Origin: Rhizobiaceae bacterium | Lineage (GTDB): Bacteria > Pseudomonadota > Alphaproteobacteria > Rhizobiales > Rhizobiaceae | Assembly (NCBI GenBank): GCA_023953835.1 | Contig: JAMLJB010000001.1 | Span: forward strand, 2,108,001 to 2,172,000 | Direction of reading: 5' to 3' | DNA: 64,000 nt | Part shown: piece by piece, positions 9,688 to 19,664 of the stretch | Position numbering within the stretch: position 1 is the first letter of the stretch | Layout of the letters: each line of letters begins with the position of its first letter | Translations under genes and position numbers: made by a program | Notes under the pieces: model-generated | The model's input: the letters and a program-made list of their open reading frames with translations, nothing else | The model's database searches: none | What the model was told of the DNA's origin: nothing

Positions 9688-10365
9688 ATGTCTTCTAGAA
9701 TTCAGTTTACCTTGGCTGTGCTGTTGGGCACGTGTGCATGCACGTTCGCGGCGGAAAAGTTGCCGGTGGTGATTTCGGACCAGTCACCGGCGGCAGGATT
9801 CAAGCCGACGTCGAATTGGTACTTGCTCGGCAGCCTGAGCTATGTCGCCAGCGACCCTGTCTATGATTACACGCAGAATGGCGAGGACAGCCAGACAAGG
9901 CGTTTTGGCTACACGGTCGGCACCGGCTACCGCCTGAATGAAAGGCTGCGTGGGGACATTACGACGAGCTATATCACGCGGGAGTCCTATTCCGATCCTG
10001 CCGATGCGACCAATTCAGGCCGCCTCAGGATCTGGAGTATGTTGCTCAACGGATATTACGATATTGGAACCTATGCGGATTTCACGCCCTATGTTGGTGC
10101 GGGCGTGGGCCTGATGCGCACGTTGGACACGATGCCTGAGACCTTCTCGGGCACGGTTCCGGGCTATAACTCCTCCCAGACGGAGTTCGCTTTTGCATTG
10201 AACGCAGGCGTCGGATATCGCATGTCGGACAGCCTGACCTTCGATATGGGATATCAGTTCCTCGCTTCGCCGACGACGCAATATGTCGACTATGGCAGCG
10301 GTACAGTTGAGGATGGTCTGAATCTGCACCAGCTCCGGATCGGCTTCCGCTACACGATGAACTAG
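9688..10365 (+). CDS. Outer-membrane beta-barrel protein, second paralog
   Basis: This is a second small porin-like protein, 225 residues from ATG 9688. It has a signal peptide (MSSRIQFTLAVLLGTCACTFA) and the same barrel pattern as its neighbour: NWYLLGSLSYVA, RFGYTVGTGYRLNERLRGDIT, FTPYVGAGVGLMR, FALNAGVGYRMSD, FDMGYQFLA, LHQLRIGFRYTMN. Unlike the upstream copy it ends directly with the last strand. ATG 9676 and TTG 9667 are alternative in-frame starts; no strong ribosome site decides between them. The terminator at 9561 implies its own promoter in the AT-rich stretch around 9605-9660. Function beyond an envelope role cannot be read. Confidence 0.78.
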   Translation: MSSRIQFTLAVLLGTCACTFAAEKLPVVISDQSPAAGFKPTSNWYLLGSLSYVASDPVYDYTQNGEDSQTRRFGYTVGTGYRLNERLRGDITTSYITRESYSDPADATNSGRLRIWSMLLNGYYDIGTYADFTPYVGAGVGLMRTLDTMPETFSGTVPGYNSSQTEFAFALNAGVGYRMSDSLTFDMGYQFLASPTTQYVDYGSGTVEDGLNLHQLRIGFRYTMN

Positions 10366-10570
10366 TACGGCGTTCGCGGCGCGCGCTATGCGACCGGGCG
10401 GTTGGGTCAGGACCGCAGGGCGATGCTTTGCCGATTTCGGCGTGACTCATCTCGGGTTTCGAGACGGACTGGCTTTGCGCATGCGCTGATGCGATAGCCG
10501 GATGGTCTTCAATAGCGACATGTATTTTGCTCTTGACGACAACCGCCTGATCTCATATCCGCGTCCGTGG

Positions 10571-10612
10571 GCCACCCCTCCCCAACGAGGGGCTAACTAT
10601 CTGGAAGGATAG
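10571..10612 (+). ncRNA. serC leader RNA element
   Basis: Two adjacent hairpins lie immediately upstream of serC. The first has stem CCCCTC / GAGGGG (10575-10580, 10587-10592); the second has stem CTATC / GATAG (10597-10601, 10608-10612). The second hairpin encloses GGAAGGA, the ribosome site of serC, whose ATG is at 10619. Position and architecture match the serC motif described upstream of serC in Alphaproteobacteria. Its ligand is not established; control of translation start is my inference from the sequestered ribosome site. Confidence 0.75.
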
Positions 10613-10618
10613 ACCACG

Positions 10619-11797
10619 ATGACGACGATTTCGTCCAAGCCGGCAGTGCGTCCGGCAAATCCCAATTTCTCTTCAGGTCCGTGTGCAAAGCGTCCAGGCT
10701 GGTCGCCGGAGGCATTGGCGGAAGCTCCGCTCGGGCGCTCTCACCGTGCCAAGATCGGCAAGAGCCGCCTTGAACAGGCCATAGAGCTTACCCGCGAGGT
10801 GTTGCGCGTGCCTGCCGACTACAGGATCGGCATCGTACCCGCCTCGGATACCGGCGCGGTCGAAATGGCGCTCTGGTCGCTGCTCGGCGAGCGCGGCGTC
10901 GATATGGTGGCGTGGGAGAGCTTCGGCTCGGGCTGGGTCACGGATGTGGTCAAGCAGCTCAAGCTGCCCGATGCGCGCACAATCGAAGCGCCCTATGGCC
11001 AGTTGCCCGACCTTTCCGCGATCGATTTCAATCGCGACGTGGTCTTCACCTGGAACGGTACGACCTCCGGCGTGCGCGTGCCGAACGGCGATTTCATTCC
11101 GGCTGATCGCACCGGCCTGACGATCTGCGACGCCACATCCGCCGCTTTCGCGCAAAGGCTCGATTTCGCCAAGCTCGATGTCGTCACCTTCTCCTGGCAG
11201 AAAGTTCTGGGCGGGGAGGGCGCGCATGGCATGCTGATTCTCTCGCCGCGTGCCGTCGCGCGTCTCGAGAGCTACAAACCCGCATGGCCGCTGCCCAAGA
11301 TTTTCCGCCTGACTTCGGGTGGAAAGCTGATCGAGGGCATCTTCAAGGGCGAAACGATCAACACGCCGTCCATGCTGTGCGTGGAAGACTATCTCGATGC
11401 GCTGAAATGGGCGAAGTCGATCGGCGGACTCGACGCCCTCATTGCGCGGGCCGATGCGAATTTCGCGGTGCTCGACGGGTTCACCCGTGAGCGCGCATGG
11501 CTGGGCAATCTCGCAGTCGATCCGGCCACACGCTCCAACACGTCCGTTTGTCTCTCGATCGTCGACCCGGACGTCGCGGCGCTCGACAAGGACGGGCAGG
11601 CGGCCTTTGCTAAGGGCGTGGTCGCGGCGCTTGAAAAGGAAGGCGTAGCCTTCGACATCGGCGCCTATCGCGATGCGCCTCCGGGCCTGCGTATCTGGTG
11701 CGGCGCGACCGTCGAAACCTCGGACATCGAGGCGCTGCTGCCCTGGCTGGACTGGGCTTTCTCCCAACAAAAGCTCGCGCTTCGGGCTGCGGCCTGA
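10619..11797 (+). CDS. serC: SerC, phosphoserine aminotransferase
   Basis: SerC transfers the amino group from glutamate to 3-phosphohydroxypyruvate, the second step of serine synthesis, and can also serve pyridoxal phosphate synthesis. The product has 392 residues and begins with the family motif [15 protein letters not shown], characteristic of the alphaproteobacterial branch. The PLP lysine is in the segment [15 protein letters not shown]. It lies 92 bases upstream of serA, so the pair supplies two steps of one pathway. The leader RNA directly upstream probably controls it. Confidence 0.96.
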   Translation: MTTISSKPAVRPANPNFSSGPCAKRPGWSPEALAEAPLGRSHRAKIGKSRLEQAIELTREVLRVPADYRIGIVPASDTGAVEMALWSLLGERGVDMVAWESFGSGWVTDVVKQLKLPDARTIEAPYGQLPDLSAIDFNRDVVFTWNGTTSGVRVPNGDFIPADRTGLTICDATSAAFAQRLDFAKLDVVTFSWQKVLGGEGAHGMLILSPRAVARLESYKPAWPLPKIFRLTSGGKLIEGIFKGETINTPSMLCVEDYLDALKWAKSIGGLDALIARADANFAVLDGFTRERAWLGNLAVDPATRSNTSVCLSIVDPDVAALDKDGQAAFAKGVVAALEKEGVAFDIGAYRDAPPGLRIWCGATVETSDIEALLPWLDWAFSQQKLALRAAA

Positions 11798-11889
11798 TCT
11801 GTTTCAAGGCTGACCGCGCTTCCTTCGCAAGTTTGGCGGGGGAAGCCGGCCCTTCCCATCATTCAAGAATGAATCCAAGGACATACGCC

Positions 11890-13482
11890 ATGCCTCGCGT
11901 ACTCGTATCAGACAAACTTTCGCCGACCGCGGTCCAGATCTTCAAGGATCGTGGTGTGGAGGTCGACTATTTGCCGGACCTCGGCAAGGACAAGGACAAA
12001 CTGCTGGAAGTGATCGACAAATATGACGGCCTGGCGATCCGCTCGGCCACCAAGGTCACAGAAAAGCTCATCAATGCCGCGACGAGGCTCAAGGTGATCG
12101 GCCGCGCCGGTATAGGCGTCGACAATGTTGACATACCGGCGGCATCGCGTCGCGGCATCATTGTGATGAACACGCCCTTCGGCAATTCCATCACGACCGC
12201 CGAGCACGCCATCGCGCTCATTTTCGCGGTTGCGCGTGAACTGCCCGAGGCCAATTCCTCGACGCATGCGGGCAAGTGGGAAAAGAACCGCTTCATGGGC
12301 GTCGAGATCACCGGCAAGACGCTGGGTGTCATCGGCTGCGGAAACATCGGCTCCATCGTGGCTTCGCGCGGCGTCGGCTTGAAAATGCATGTCATCGCAT
12401 TCGATCCGTTCCTGTCGGAGGAACGGGCAGCCGAGCTTGGCGTCGAGAAGGTCGAACTGGACGAATTGTTCGCGCGCTCCGATTTCATCACGCTGCACAC
12501 GCCGCTCACCGACAAGACGCGTGGCATCATCAATGCCGATGCCATCGCAAGGATGAAGGATGGCGTGCGAATCATCAATTGCGCCCGGGGCGGCCTGATC
12601 GTCGAGAAGGACCTGGTCGAGGCGCTGAAGAGCGGCAAGGTTGCAGGCGCGGGCATCGATGTGTTCGAGGTCGAGCCCGCGACCGACAACGATCTGTTCC
12701 AGTTCCCGAATGTCGTCTGCACGCCGCATCTTGGCGCATCGACCGCTGAGGCCCAGGAGAACGTGGCCTTGCAGATCGCCGAGCAGATGTCGGACTATCT
12801 GGTCAAGGGTGCGGTCAGCAACGCCATCAACATGCCGTCGATCACGGCGGAGGAAGCGCCGCGGCTGAGGCCCTTCGTCAAGCTGGCCGAAGTGCTCGGC
12901 GCATTCGTCGGGCAGGTCACCGAGGAGCCCATCAAGGAGGTGGAAATCCTCTTCGACGGCGCGACCGCCCTGATGAACACCCGCGCACTGATGAGCGCGG
13001 CGCTGGCCGGTCTCATTCGCCCGCAGGTTTCCGACGTCAACATGGTGTCGGCGCCGATCATGGTGAAGGAGCGCGGCATCATCGTGTCCGAGGTGAAGCG
13101 CGACAAGTCGGGCGTGTTCGACGGCTATATCAAGCTGACGGTCAAGACGCCGAGCATGACGCGCTCGATCGCCGGAACGTGCTTCTCGGACGGAAAGCCG
13201 CGTTTCATCCAGATCAAGGGCATCAACCTCGACGCCGAGGTCGGGCATCACATGCTGTACACCACCAACCCGGATGCGCCGGGCATCATCGGCCTCCTGG
13301 GCACGATCTGCGGGGCGAACGACGTCAACATCGCCAACTTCCAGCTTGGGCGAGACATGCCGGGTGGCGATGCGATTGCGCTGCTCTATCTGGATGCGCC
13401 GTTCCCCGAAAAGGCGCTGAACGATCTCAGGTCCAACCCGAAGATCGCTTCCGCCAAGCGCTTGCAGTTCGACGTGAACTAG
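11890..13482 (+). CDS. serA: SerA, D-3-phosphoglycerate dehydrogenase
   Basis: SerA oxidises 3-phosphoglycerate with NAD, the first step of serine synthesis. From ATG 11890 (AAGGA 9 bases upstream) it has 530 residues, the long bacterial form. The N-terminal half holds the substrate and NAD domains with the Rossmann motif GVIGCGNIGSIVA, the catalytic Arg segment INCARGG and the His segment HLGASTAEAQ. An intervening domain follows from about residue 315, and a C-terminal ACT domain (DAPGIIGLLGTI) typically binds serine for feedback. An in-frame extension upstream to 11698 runs back into serC and lacks support. It converges on the exporter gene with only two bases between stops. Confidence 0.96.
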   Translation: MPRVLVSDKLSPTAVQIFKDRGVEVDYLPDLGKDKDKLLEVIDKYDGLAIRSATKVTEKLINAATRLKVIGRAGIGVDNVDIPAASRRGIIVMNTPFGNSITTAEHAIALIFAVARELPEANSSTHAGKWEKNRFMGVEITGKTLGVIGCGNIGSIVASRGVGLKMHVIAFDPFLSEERAAELGVEKVELDELFARSDFITLHTPLTDKTRGIINADAIARMKDGVRIINCARGGLIVEKDLVEALKSGKVAGAGIDVFEVEPATDNDLFQFPNVVCTPHLGASTAEAQENVALQIAEQMSDYLVKGAVSNAINMPSITAEEAPRLRPFVKLAEVLGAFVGQVTEEPIKEVEILFDGATALMNTRALMSAALAGLIRPQVSDVNMVSAPIMVKERGIIVSEVKRDKSGVFDGYIKLTVKTPSMTRSIAGTCFSDGKPRFIQIKGINLDAEVGHHMLYTTNPDAPGIIGLLGTICGANDVNIANFQLGRDMPGGDAIALLYLDAPFPEKALNDLRSNPKIASAKRLQFDVN

Positions 13483-13484
13483 CG

Positions 13485-14384
13485 TCAGGCGGGCGCCGCG
13501 CCGACGCGGCGTCCGCTGATTTCCGCAAGCGCGATGCCGCCGAATACGAGCGCCAGCGCGACGGCATGATACAGGTGGAACGCCTCCCCCAGCAGGAGGA
13601 TTGACAACACCGCGCCGAACACCGGCACCAGATTGATGAACAGGCCCGCCCGGTTCGCGCCGATCAGTTCGATTCCCTTCACGTAGAGCACCTGCGCCAG
13701 CAGTGAAGGAAAAATCACCGCGTAGAGCAGCAGGCTCCATCCGCGCGTGTCGGGGAGGACGCCCGACCCGGATGCGAATTCCGCCACCGCAAAGGGCAGC
13801 GAGCCGACAAACGCCGCACCCGACAGCGCGATCATCAGCGAATGCCAGTGGATGTTCGGCCTGTAGCGCAGCATGACGGTGTATCCGGCATAGACGAGAA
13901 TGGAGACCAGCATGATCGCGTCCCCGAAGTTCAGGTCAAGCGCCAGAAGCCGCCGCAACTCGCCATGGCTCGCCGTCAGTGCGACGCCAAGCAGGGTGAC
14001 GAGCAACCCGGCGATCTGGCCCCAGCTCGCCCTGGTCCTGAAGAACAGGAAATTCAGCAGGAAGATCAGCATGGGAATGGCGGCCTGCTCGATGCTGACG
14101 TTGAGCGCCGAGGTGAATTCGAGCGCGGTGTAGAGCGCGACGTTGAAGAGTGCGAAGCCGAGAATGCCGAGCATCGCGAGCAGCATCCAATGCTGCTTTA
14201 TCAGCGGCCAGTCGCGTTTCAGATTGTGGAAGCCGATCGCCAGCATCAGCAGGAATGCCAGCCCCCAACGGCCCGCCGTGAGCAGCATCGGAGAGATGTG
14301 GCCGACGGCGAGCTTTCCCGCAATGACATTGCCGCCCCAGAAAAGGGTTGTCAGCAGCAGGTAGATATAGGCGCGCAGATGCAT
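13485..14384 (-). CDS. EamA-family (DMT superfamily) transporter
   Basis: This is a drug/metabolite transporter of the inner membrane with ten predicted segments in two EamA repeats. The first repeat starts at AYIYLLLTTLFWGGNVIAGK and the second near FGDAIMLVSILVYAGYTVM. The length is 299 residues, normal for the family. ATG 14384 is chosen over TTG 14396, which would add four residues. The substrate cannot be inferred; relatives export amino acids, purines or other metabolites. Neighbours do not form an operon with it, since serA is convergent and purA divergent. Confidence 0.88.
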   Translation of the reverse strand: MHLRAYIYLLLTTLFWGGNVIAGKLAVGHISPMLLTAGRWGLAFLLMLAIGFHNLKRDWPLIKQHWMLLAMLGILGFALFNVALYTALEFTSALNVSIEQAAIPMLIFLLNFLFFRTRASWGQIAGLLVTLLGVALTASHGELRRLLALDLNFGDAIMLVSILVYAGYTVMLRYRPNIHWHSLMIALSGAAFVGSLPFAVAEFASGSGVLPDTRGWSLLLYAVIFPSLLAQVLYVKGIELIGANRAGLFINLVPVFGAVLSILLLGEAFHLYHAVALALVFGGIALAEISGRRVGAAPA

Positions 14385-14564
14385 CTCGTGTCCCAACGGG
14401 TCGGCATCTAAACGAGGGTCGCAATGGAGTAAACCGGCACGCCGGCTGAAACGCTATCCCAGCCATTCGGCTGAAAAGGATTGTCGCTTTCGGGGTTCAG
14501 GCGGTATAGAGCGCTGGTTTCGAGATATCGACTTCTCCTCCGGGCGATTCATCAGGGTTCAGAT

Positions 14565-15854
14565 ATGGCGAATGTTGTGGTTGTCGGCTCGCAATGGGGC
14601 GACGAGGGCAAGGGAAAGATTGTGGACTGGCTGTCGGAGCGTGCCGACGTCGTCGTTCGCTACCATGGCGGCCACAATGCCGGACATACGCTCGTCATCG
14701 ACGGCGTCAGCTACAAACTCGCCCTGCTTCCCTCCGGCCTCGTGCAGGGCAAGCTTTCGGTCATCGGCAACGGCGTCGTCGTCGATCCGCACCATTTCGT
14801 CCAGGAACTCGCGAAGTTGCGCGGGCAAGGTGTCGAGATCAACCCGGAAATACTGCGCATCGCCGACAACGCGCCGCTCATTCTTTCGCTGCATCGCGAA
14901 CTCGACGCGATTCGGGAAGATGCGACGGGAGGTCTCAAGATCGGGACCACCAAGCGCGGCATCGGCCCGGCCTATGAGGACAAGGTCGGGCGGCGCGCCA
15001 TCCGGCTGGTCGACCTGTCCGAACCGGATACGCTCATGGTGAAGATCGAGCGCCTGCTCGGACACCACAATGCCCTCCGTCGCGGCATGGGGATCGAGGA
15101 AATCGATGCAGGCAAGATCTATGACGAACTGATGTCGATTGCCGACGAGATCCTGCCCTTCATGGATCAGGTGTGGCGGGTGCTCGAAGAAAAGCGCCGT
15201 GTCGGCGCGCGCATCCTGTTCGAGGGCGCGCAGGGCGCGCTGCTCGACAATGACCATGGCACATATCCCTTTGTCACCTCTTCCAACACAGTGGCCGGAC
15301 AGGCAGCCGCAGGCTCCGGGCTCGGGCCGACTGCGATCGGCTATGTGCTGGGCATCACCAAGGCCTACACCACGCGCGTCGGTGAGGGGCCGTTCCCGTG
15401 TGAACTGCACGACGAAATCGGCGAGCATCTCGCAACCGTCGGGCGCGAGGTGGGCGTCAATACGGGCCGCCCCCGCCGTTGCGGCTGGTTCGACGCGGTG
15501 CTGGTCCGCCAGACGGTCAAGACATCCGGCATTTCGGGAATCGCGCTCACCAAGCTCGACGTGCTGGACGGTCTCAAGGAGATCAAGGTCTGCGTCGCTT
15601 ATGAGCTTGACGGCAAGCGAATCGACTACCTTCCTGCCTCAATGCGGGCACAAGCTGCGGTTAAGCCGATTTACGAAACGCTTGAAGGGTGGACTCAGAC
15701 GACAGCAGGGGCACGCAGTTGGGCGGAACTTCCGGCGCAGGCTGTCAAATATGTTCGCCACATAGAGGAACTGATCGGGGCGCCGGTGGCTTTGTTGTCA
15801 ACCAGTCCGGAGCGCGACGACACGATACTTGTGACGGACCCTTTTCAAGACTAA
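14565..15854 (+). CDS. purA: PurA, adenylosuccinate synthetase
   Basis: PurA joins IMP and aspartate using GTP, the first committed step to AMP. From ATG 14565, with AGGG about 8 bases upstream, it has 429 residues, the usual length. The N-terminal loop [11 protein letters not shown] is intact, as are the segments [19 protein letters not shown] and the conserved [12 protein letters not shown]. In-frame codons upstream to 14481 have no family counterpart. Confidence 0.97.
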   Translation: MANVVVVGSQWGDEGKGKIVDWLSERADVVVRYHGGHNAGHTLVIDGVSYKLALLPSGLVQGKLSVIGNGVVVDPHHFVQELAKLRGQGVEINPEILRIADNAPLILSLHRELDAIREDATGGLKIGTTKRGIGPAYEDKVGRRAIRLVDLSEPDTLMVKIERLLGHHNALRRGMGIEEIDAGKIYDELMSIADEILPFMDQVWRVLEEKRRVGARILFEGAQGALLDNDHGTYPFVTSSNTVAGQAAAGSGLGPTAIGYVLGITKAYTTRVGEGPFPCELHDEIGEHLATVGREVGVNTGRPRRCGWFDAVLVRQTVKTSGISGIALTKLDVLDGLKEIKVCVAYELDGKRIDYLPASMRAQAAVKPIYETLEGWTQTTAGARSWAELPAQAVKYVRHIEELIGAPVALLSTSPERDDTILVTDPFQD

Positions 15855-15920
15855 TTTTACGCGCCGTGCCTGATTTGCATGCATCGGGGGGCGGGCGCGA
15901 GGAATTCAGGTCGGATTTGA

Positions 15921-17534
15921 ATGTCAGATTTTGTGGCAGTATTGAAGCGGACGCTCGAGGGGCTTGGCGAGACAAGTCCCGAAATGCGCCAGCGCGTCTA
16001 TGACAAGGCGCGCAGCACGATAGGGGCGAAGCTTGCCGGCATGAATCCGCCGCCGCCGGCCGCCGTTGCAGAACGTCAACGCCGGTCGCTGGAAGAGGCA
16101 ATCGCGGAGGTCGAGAGGTCGTTCGCGCCGCCTGCTCCGGCGCGCCGCACCGAGCCGCTGGACGAACTTGAGAATGTGCTCAATTCACTCAACGGCTTGA
16201 AGAATCAGGCCGTCATTCCGCCAAAGCCGCGCCCGGCGGAAACCTATCGTTCGGCTGAGCAGCCGCGCTCGGTCACGACGCCGACGTCGCGTCCCCCTGC
16301 GCCTCACCAGCAGCCAGTGCGGCAGGCGCCGCCGCCGCTGCAGGCCGAAGAGGACGAGTACGAGCCGCTGGACGACGATGACGGCTATGACGTGCCGCCA
16401 TCCCAACAGGAATATCTGCCGGAAGAGCCCGCTCCGCGCCGTGGTTTCGGCCGCCTGATTGCGGCTCTCCTGCTCCTGATCGCGCTCGCCGGAGGTGGCT
16501 ATGCGGCATGGCTGAACAAGGACCAGCTTCAGAGCATGGTCGCCGACCTGACCAGTTCTCTTAATGCGCCGTCACAGGCGCCCGCACCAGCGCCAGGCGA
16601 CAACCCGCCTGTCGCGGCAGATGTCGGAAGCGAGACGCCGGAGCAGCCGCCCGCCTCGAACGGTCCGGTAAAATTCACACAGCAGCTCAATCCCGACGGG
16701 TCCGAAGCCGATGCCGGGCCTGCCCAGTCGGGGTCCACCGTCGGCGAAGGATCGTCGGTCGCCGAAGCGACCAGCAATCAGGCGTCGCCGGTCATACAGG
16801 AAGGACCACAGGATCCGGCTGCCGGGCAGCAGGGCACGGACCAGCCGGAGGACGCGCAGCCGCCCGCTGACCAACCGGCGGATACCGCGCAGACTGCTCC
16901 GAGTGATGTCGCGCCGCCAGTGGAAGCGCCGGCGGCGCCTGCCGAACAGGCCGCCCCGGCCGATCAGGCCGCCGCCGTGCCTGTCGGCCAGCGCGCCATC
17001 TTCTACGAGGAACGGACAAATTCCGCCGACGGTTCGGCGGAGCCCGGCTCGATCGTCTGGTCCGTGGTGCAGGAATCGCCGGGCGGCGACAGGCCGCCGG
17101 AGCCTGCAATCCGTGCGGAAGCGACAATTCCCGGCAAGGAAGTCCAGTTGCGCATGACCATAAGGCGCAATGCGGATACGACCCTTCCTGCAAGCCATAT
17201 CATCGAGATGATCTTTCTCACGCCCCAGAATTTCGAGGGTGGCGGCATCGACAATGTGCTGCGGGTCGCTCTGAAATCGTCCGAGCAGGACGCGGGCACG
17301 CCTCTTTCCGGTATTCCCGCCAAGATTTCGGACGGCTTTTTCCTGATAGCGCTCAACGATGCCCAGCAGGACATGGATGCCAATATGCGCCTCTTGCGGG
17401 AGCGTAGCTGGCTTGATGTGCCGATTGTCTACAAATCCGGTCGCCGCGCGCTCATCACGATGGAAAAGGGCATTCCGGGTGAAAAGGTGTTCGATGATGT
17501 CCTGAAGGCCTGGGGCATTCAGAGCAGCGGCTGA
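15921..17534 (+). CDS. Pro/Ala-rich single-pass membrane protein of unknown function
   Basis: I do not recognise a characterised family. The 537-residue product has four parts. An N-terminal helical segment (MSDFVAVLKRTLEGLGETSP, to about residue 75) is followed by a Pro- and acid-rich cytoplasmic linker. One membrane segment (LIAALLLLIALAGGGYAAWL, about 178-197) leads to a long Pro/Ala/Gln/Asp-rich stretch. A compact C-terminal domain of about 180 residues begins at QRAIFYEERTNSADG and contains hydrophobic strands such as HIIEMIFLTPQNF and KISDGFFLIALND. The shape suggests a stalk presenting a periplasmic globular domain. It follows purA by 66 bases and overlaps the end of the convergent cupin gene by 16 bases. 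Confidence 0.85.
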   Translation: MSDFVAVLKRTLEGLGETSPEMRQRVYDKARSTIGAKLAGMNPPPPAAVAERQRRSLEEAIAEVERSFAPPAPARRTEPLDELENVLNSLNGLKNQAVIPPKPRPAETYRSAEQPRSVTTPTSRPPAPHQQPVRQAPPPLQAEEDEYEPLDDDDGYDVPPSQQEYLPEEPAPRRGFGRLIAALLLLIALAGGGYAAWLNKDQLQSMVADLTSSLNAPSQAPAPAPGDNPPVAADVGSETPEQPPASNGPVKFTQQLNPDGSEADAGPAQSGSTVGEGSSVAEATSNQASPVIQEGPQDPAAGQQGTDQPEDAQPPADQPADTAQTAPSDVAPPVEAPAAPAEQAAPADQAAAVPVGQRAIFYEERTNSADGSAEPGSIVWSVVQESPGGDRPPEPAIRAEATIPGKEVQLRMTIRRNADTTLPASHIIEMIFLTPQNFEGGGIDNVLRVALKSSEQDAGTPLSGIPAKISDGFFLIALNDAQQDMDANMRLLRERSWLDVPIVYKSGRRALITMEKGIPGEKVFDDVLKAWGIQSSG

Positions 17535-17950
17535 CCCGGTTCCCAACCCGGTGCGGCCATTTCGAAGCCTGAGAAATCGAAACCCGGCGCAACGGTGCAG
17601 CCTGCAAGGGTCCAATCGCCAAGACTTCGCGCACTTTGCCAATATCCGGCTGGAACCACTGCCTGTGGTCGTTCTCCATTTTTGATCCCCGCGCCGAGTA
17701 TTGCAGCCTCGACCGGCCCGGAAGATGGCGCGACGCTGAGCAATAGCGGTGCGCCTGCATAAAAATGCCAGACCTCCGCTGCGTCCTTGACACGATGCCA
17801 CGCCGAAATCTGACCCTGTTCAAGCAGGAAGTAGATCGCGGTGGAGTGCCCGCGCCCGCCTGAGGGATTGTCACGCAATGTCTCGGTGTACCAGCCGCCC
17901 TCCGGGTGCGGAGACAATTCGAGCGCGGCAATGATTTCCTGCGCCGTCAT
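17519..17950 (-). CDS. Cupin_5 (DUF985) family protein
   Basis: This is a small cytoplasmic beta-barrel protein of the Cupin_5 (DUF985) family, 143 residues. The motifs LSPHPEGGWYTET, AIYFLLEQGQISAWHRVK and AEVWHFYAGAPL carry the histidines that would face the barrel. The late segment VAPGFDFSGFEMA is typical. The start ATG at 17950 sits one base after the gloB stop, so the two are co-transcribed and probably coupled. The biochemical role is not known; some relatives are annotated as sugar epimerase-like without proof. Confidence 0.88.
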   Translation of the reverse strand: MTAQEIIAALELSPHPEGGWYTETLRDNPSGGRGHSTAIYFLLEQGQISAWHRVKDAAEVWHFYAGAPLLLSVAPSSGPVEAAILGAGIKNGERPQAVVPAGYWQSARSLGDWTLAGCTVAPGFDFSGFEMAAPGWEPGQPLL

Positions 17951-17951
17951 C

Positions 17952-18719
17952 TCAGAAATTGTCCTTGCGCTTGCGGATTTCCGCAAAGACGTCCGCATTG
18001 CTCGCGCCGGTCATGCCGAGATCGGCCCGGATGGACGGGTCCGCGCAGCGCAGGAACGGGTTGGTCGCGAGTTCGTCTGCAATCGTCGTCGGCAGGGTTG
18101 GCCTGCCTTCCGCCCTAAGTGCCTCGACCTGTGTCAGGCGGTTTGCAAGCGCCTCGTTCAGCGGGTCGACCGTCACCGCGAAACGGGCGTTGGAAAGCGT
18201 ATATTCATGGCCGCAATAAACGGTGGTGTCGGCCGGCAGGGCGGCGAGCTTGCCCAGCGAATCATGCATCACCGCAGGAGGACATTCGAACAGCCTGCCG
18301 CATCCCATCGCGAAAAGCGTGTCGCCTGTGAACGCCACGCGTGAACGGGCGAAGTGGTAGCTGACATGGCCGGCCGTATGGCCGGGCGTCGCGATCACGG
18401 AAACCGGCTCGCCCGCAAAATCCAGCGTGTCGCCGTCCTTCACCGTTTCGTCGACGCCCGGGATGCGGTCAGCTTCGCTCTCGGGTGCCACGATCTTCAG
18501 GCCGAAACGGCTCTTGAGCGCGAGATTCGCCTCGACGTGGTCGCCATGATGATGCGTCGTGAAGATCAGCGAAGGCGTCCAGCCGGTCCGCTCAATCGCT
18601 GCAAGGATGCTGCTTTCCTCCGGCGCGTCGATCAACGCCGTCAGGCCGCTGCCGGTGTCGTGCACCAGGACGCAGAAATTGTCGCTGCGGCAGTTGAACT
18701 GATCGATCACGATGGTCAT
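17952..18719 (-). CDS. gloB: GloB, hydroxyacylglutathione hydrolase (glyoxalase II)
   Basis: Glyoxalase II hydrolyses S-D-lactoylglutathione to D-lactate and glutathione, completing methylglyoxal detoxification. The product has 255 residues. The metallo-beta-lactamase motif THHHGDHV is intact, with later metal ligands in TPGHTAGHV and the Asp of [16 protein letters not shown]. The substrate-binding C-terminal segment [13 protein letters not shown] is also present. It heads a two-gene unit with the cupin protein and is divergent from the methyltransferase at 18824. Confidence 0.95.
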   Translation of the reverse strand: MTIVIDQFNCRSDNFCVLVHDTGSGLTALIDAPEESSILAAIERTGWTPSLIFTTHHHGDHVEANLALKSRFGLKIVAPESEADRIPGVDETVKDGDTLDFAGEPVSVIATPGHTAGHVSYHFARSRVAFTGDTLFAMGCGRLFECPPAVMHDSLGKLAALPADTTVYCGHEYTLSNARFAVTVDPLNEALANRLTQVEALRAEGRPTLPTTIADELATNPFLRCADPSIRADLGMTGASNADVFAEIRKRKDNF

Positions 18720-18823
18720 TGCATGTCCTCTTGCTTCCGCGGCCCAAGTGTAGGCGGCGGCAAGCGCGATGTCATCCGCCGCGCATGTTGAAACAGTCGG
18801 CCGGGCCGGATAGCGTCTCGCGC

Positions 18824-19591
18824 ATGAGTTCGGACATTGTCAATCTTCGTTCATTCTATGCCAGCCTGACCGGCCGCCTCGCGGAACGCTCCATCACGAT
18901 GGCGCTTTCGAGCATCTGGGCCAAGGTCCCGAAGGAAAGGCTCGTTGGGATCGGTTACACGCTGCCCTGGCTGGAGAGGTTCGGGACCGACGCAGACAGG
19001 ACCATCGCGTTCATGCCGGCGGCGCAGGGCGCCGTGCGCTGGCCCGCCGACACGCCTGCGGCCACTGCGCTCGTGTTCGAGGAGGAACTGCCACTGGTGG
19101 ATGCGTCCGTGGACCGGGTCCTGCTTGTCCATACTCTTGAACATTCGGAAAATCCGCGCGAGACGCTAAATGAAATCTGGCGCGTGCTGTCACCTTCGGG
19201 CCGCGTCGTCATCGTCGTGCCGAACCGTCGCGGCGTGTGGGCGCGGTTCGAGCACACGCCTTTCGGCACTGGCCGACCCTATTCGCGCAGCCAGCTCGAC
19301 ACGCTGTTGAGGGAGGCGAATTTCACGCCCTCCGCCTGGGCGGACGCACTGTTCTATCCGCCGTCGAAGCGGCGCTGGATCCTGCGGTTTCACAGCACGA
19401 TGGAACGGCTCGGACGCCGCTTCTGGCCGATCTTCTCCGGGGTGATCGTAGTTGAAGCGCAGAAGCGCCTCTATCAGGCGCTTCCCGCCGCCAAGCGCGC
19501 ATCGCGCAGGGTATTCGTGCCGGTGCTCAGCCCGCAGGGCGCGGCGTTGAATCACCGTGTCGGCGGCACGCAGTCAAAGCTGCGCCGCTAA
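18824..19591 (+). CDS. SAM-dependent class I methyltransferase
   Basis: This is a class I methyltransferase-like protein of 255 residues. The clearest part is the late Rossmann core [20 protein letters not shown] followed by [16 protein letters not shown], typical of Methyltransf_11. The N-terminal glycine-rich SAM loop is degenerate: [15 protein letters not shown] replaces the usual GxGxG. ATG 18824 is chosen; an in-frame ATG at 18785 would add 13 residues. It is divergent from gloB, an arrangement common in this order. The substrate is unknown. Confidence 0.85.
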   Translation: MSSDIVNLRSFYASLTGRLAERSITMALSSIWAKVPKERLVGIGYTLPWLERFGTDADRTIAFMPAAQGAVRWPADTPAATALVFEEELPLVDASVDRVLLVHTLEHSENPRETLNEIWRVLSPSGRVVIVVPNRRGVWARFEHTPFGTGRPYSRSQLDTLLREANFTPSAWADALFYPPSKRRWILRFHSTMERLGRRFWPIFSGVIVVEAQKRLYQALPAAKRASRRVFVPVLSPQGAALNHRVGGTQSKLRR

Positions 19592-19664
19592 ATCTTTGCT
19601 GTGCTGGCCGTGCCGAGGTTCCCACCCTAAATATAGGCCGACATTTCGAGCGTGAGCGACCATC

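Noticed and set aside
11908..13740. Open frame of 610 codons antisense to serA
   Set aside because: The serA product is intact with all motifs; the opposite frame has biased His/Arg/Asp composition and no recognisable domain.
16572..17801. Open frame of 409 codons antisense to the Pro-rich protein and cupin genes
   Set aside because: It arises from the repetitive Pro/Ala codons on the plus strand; composition is Arg/Gly-rich without motifs.
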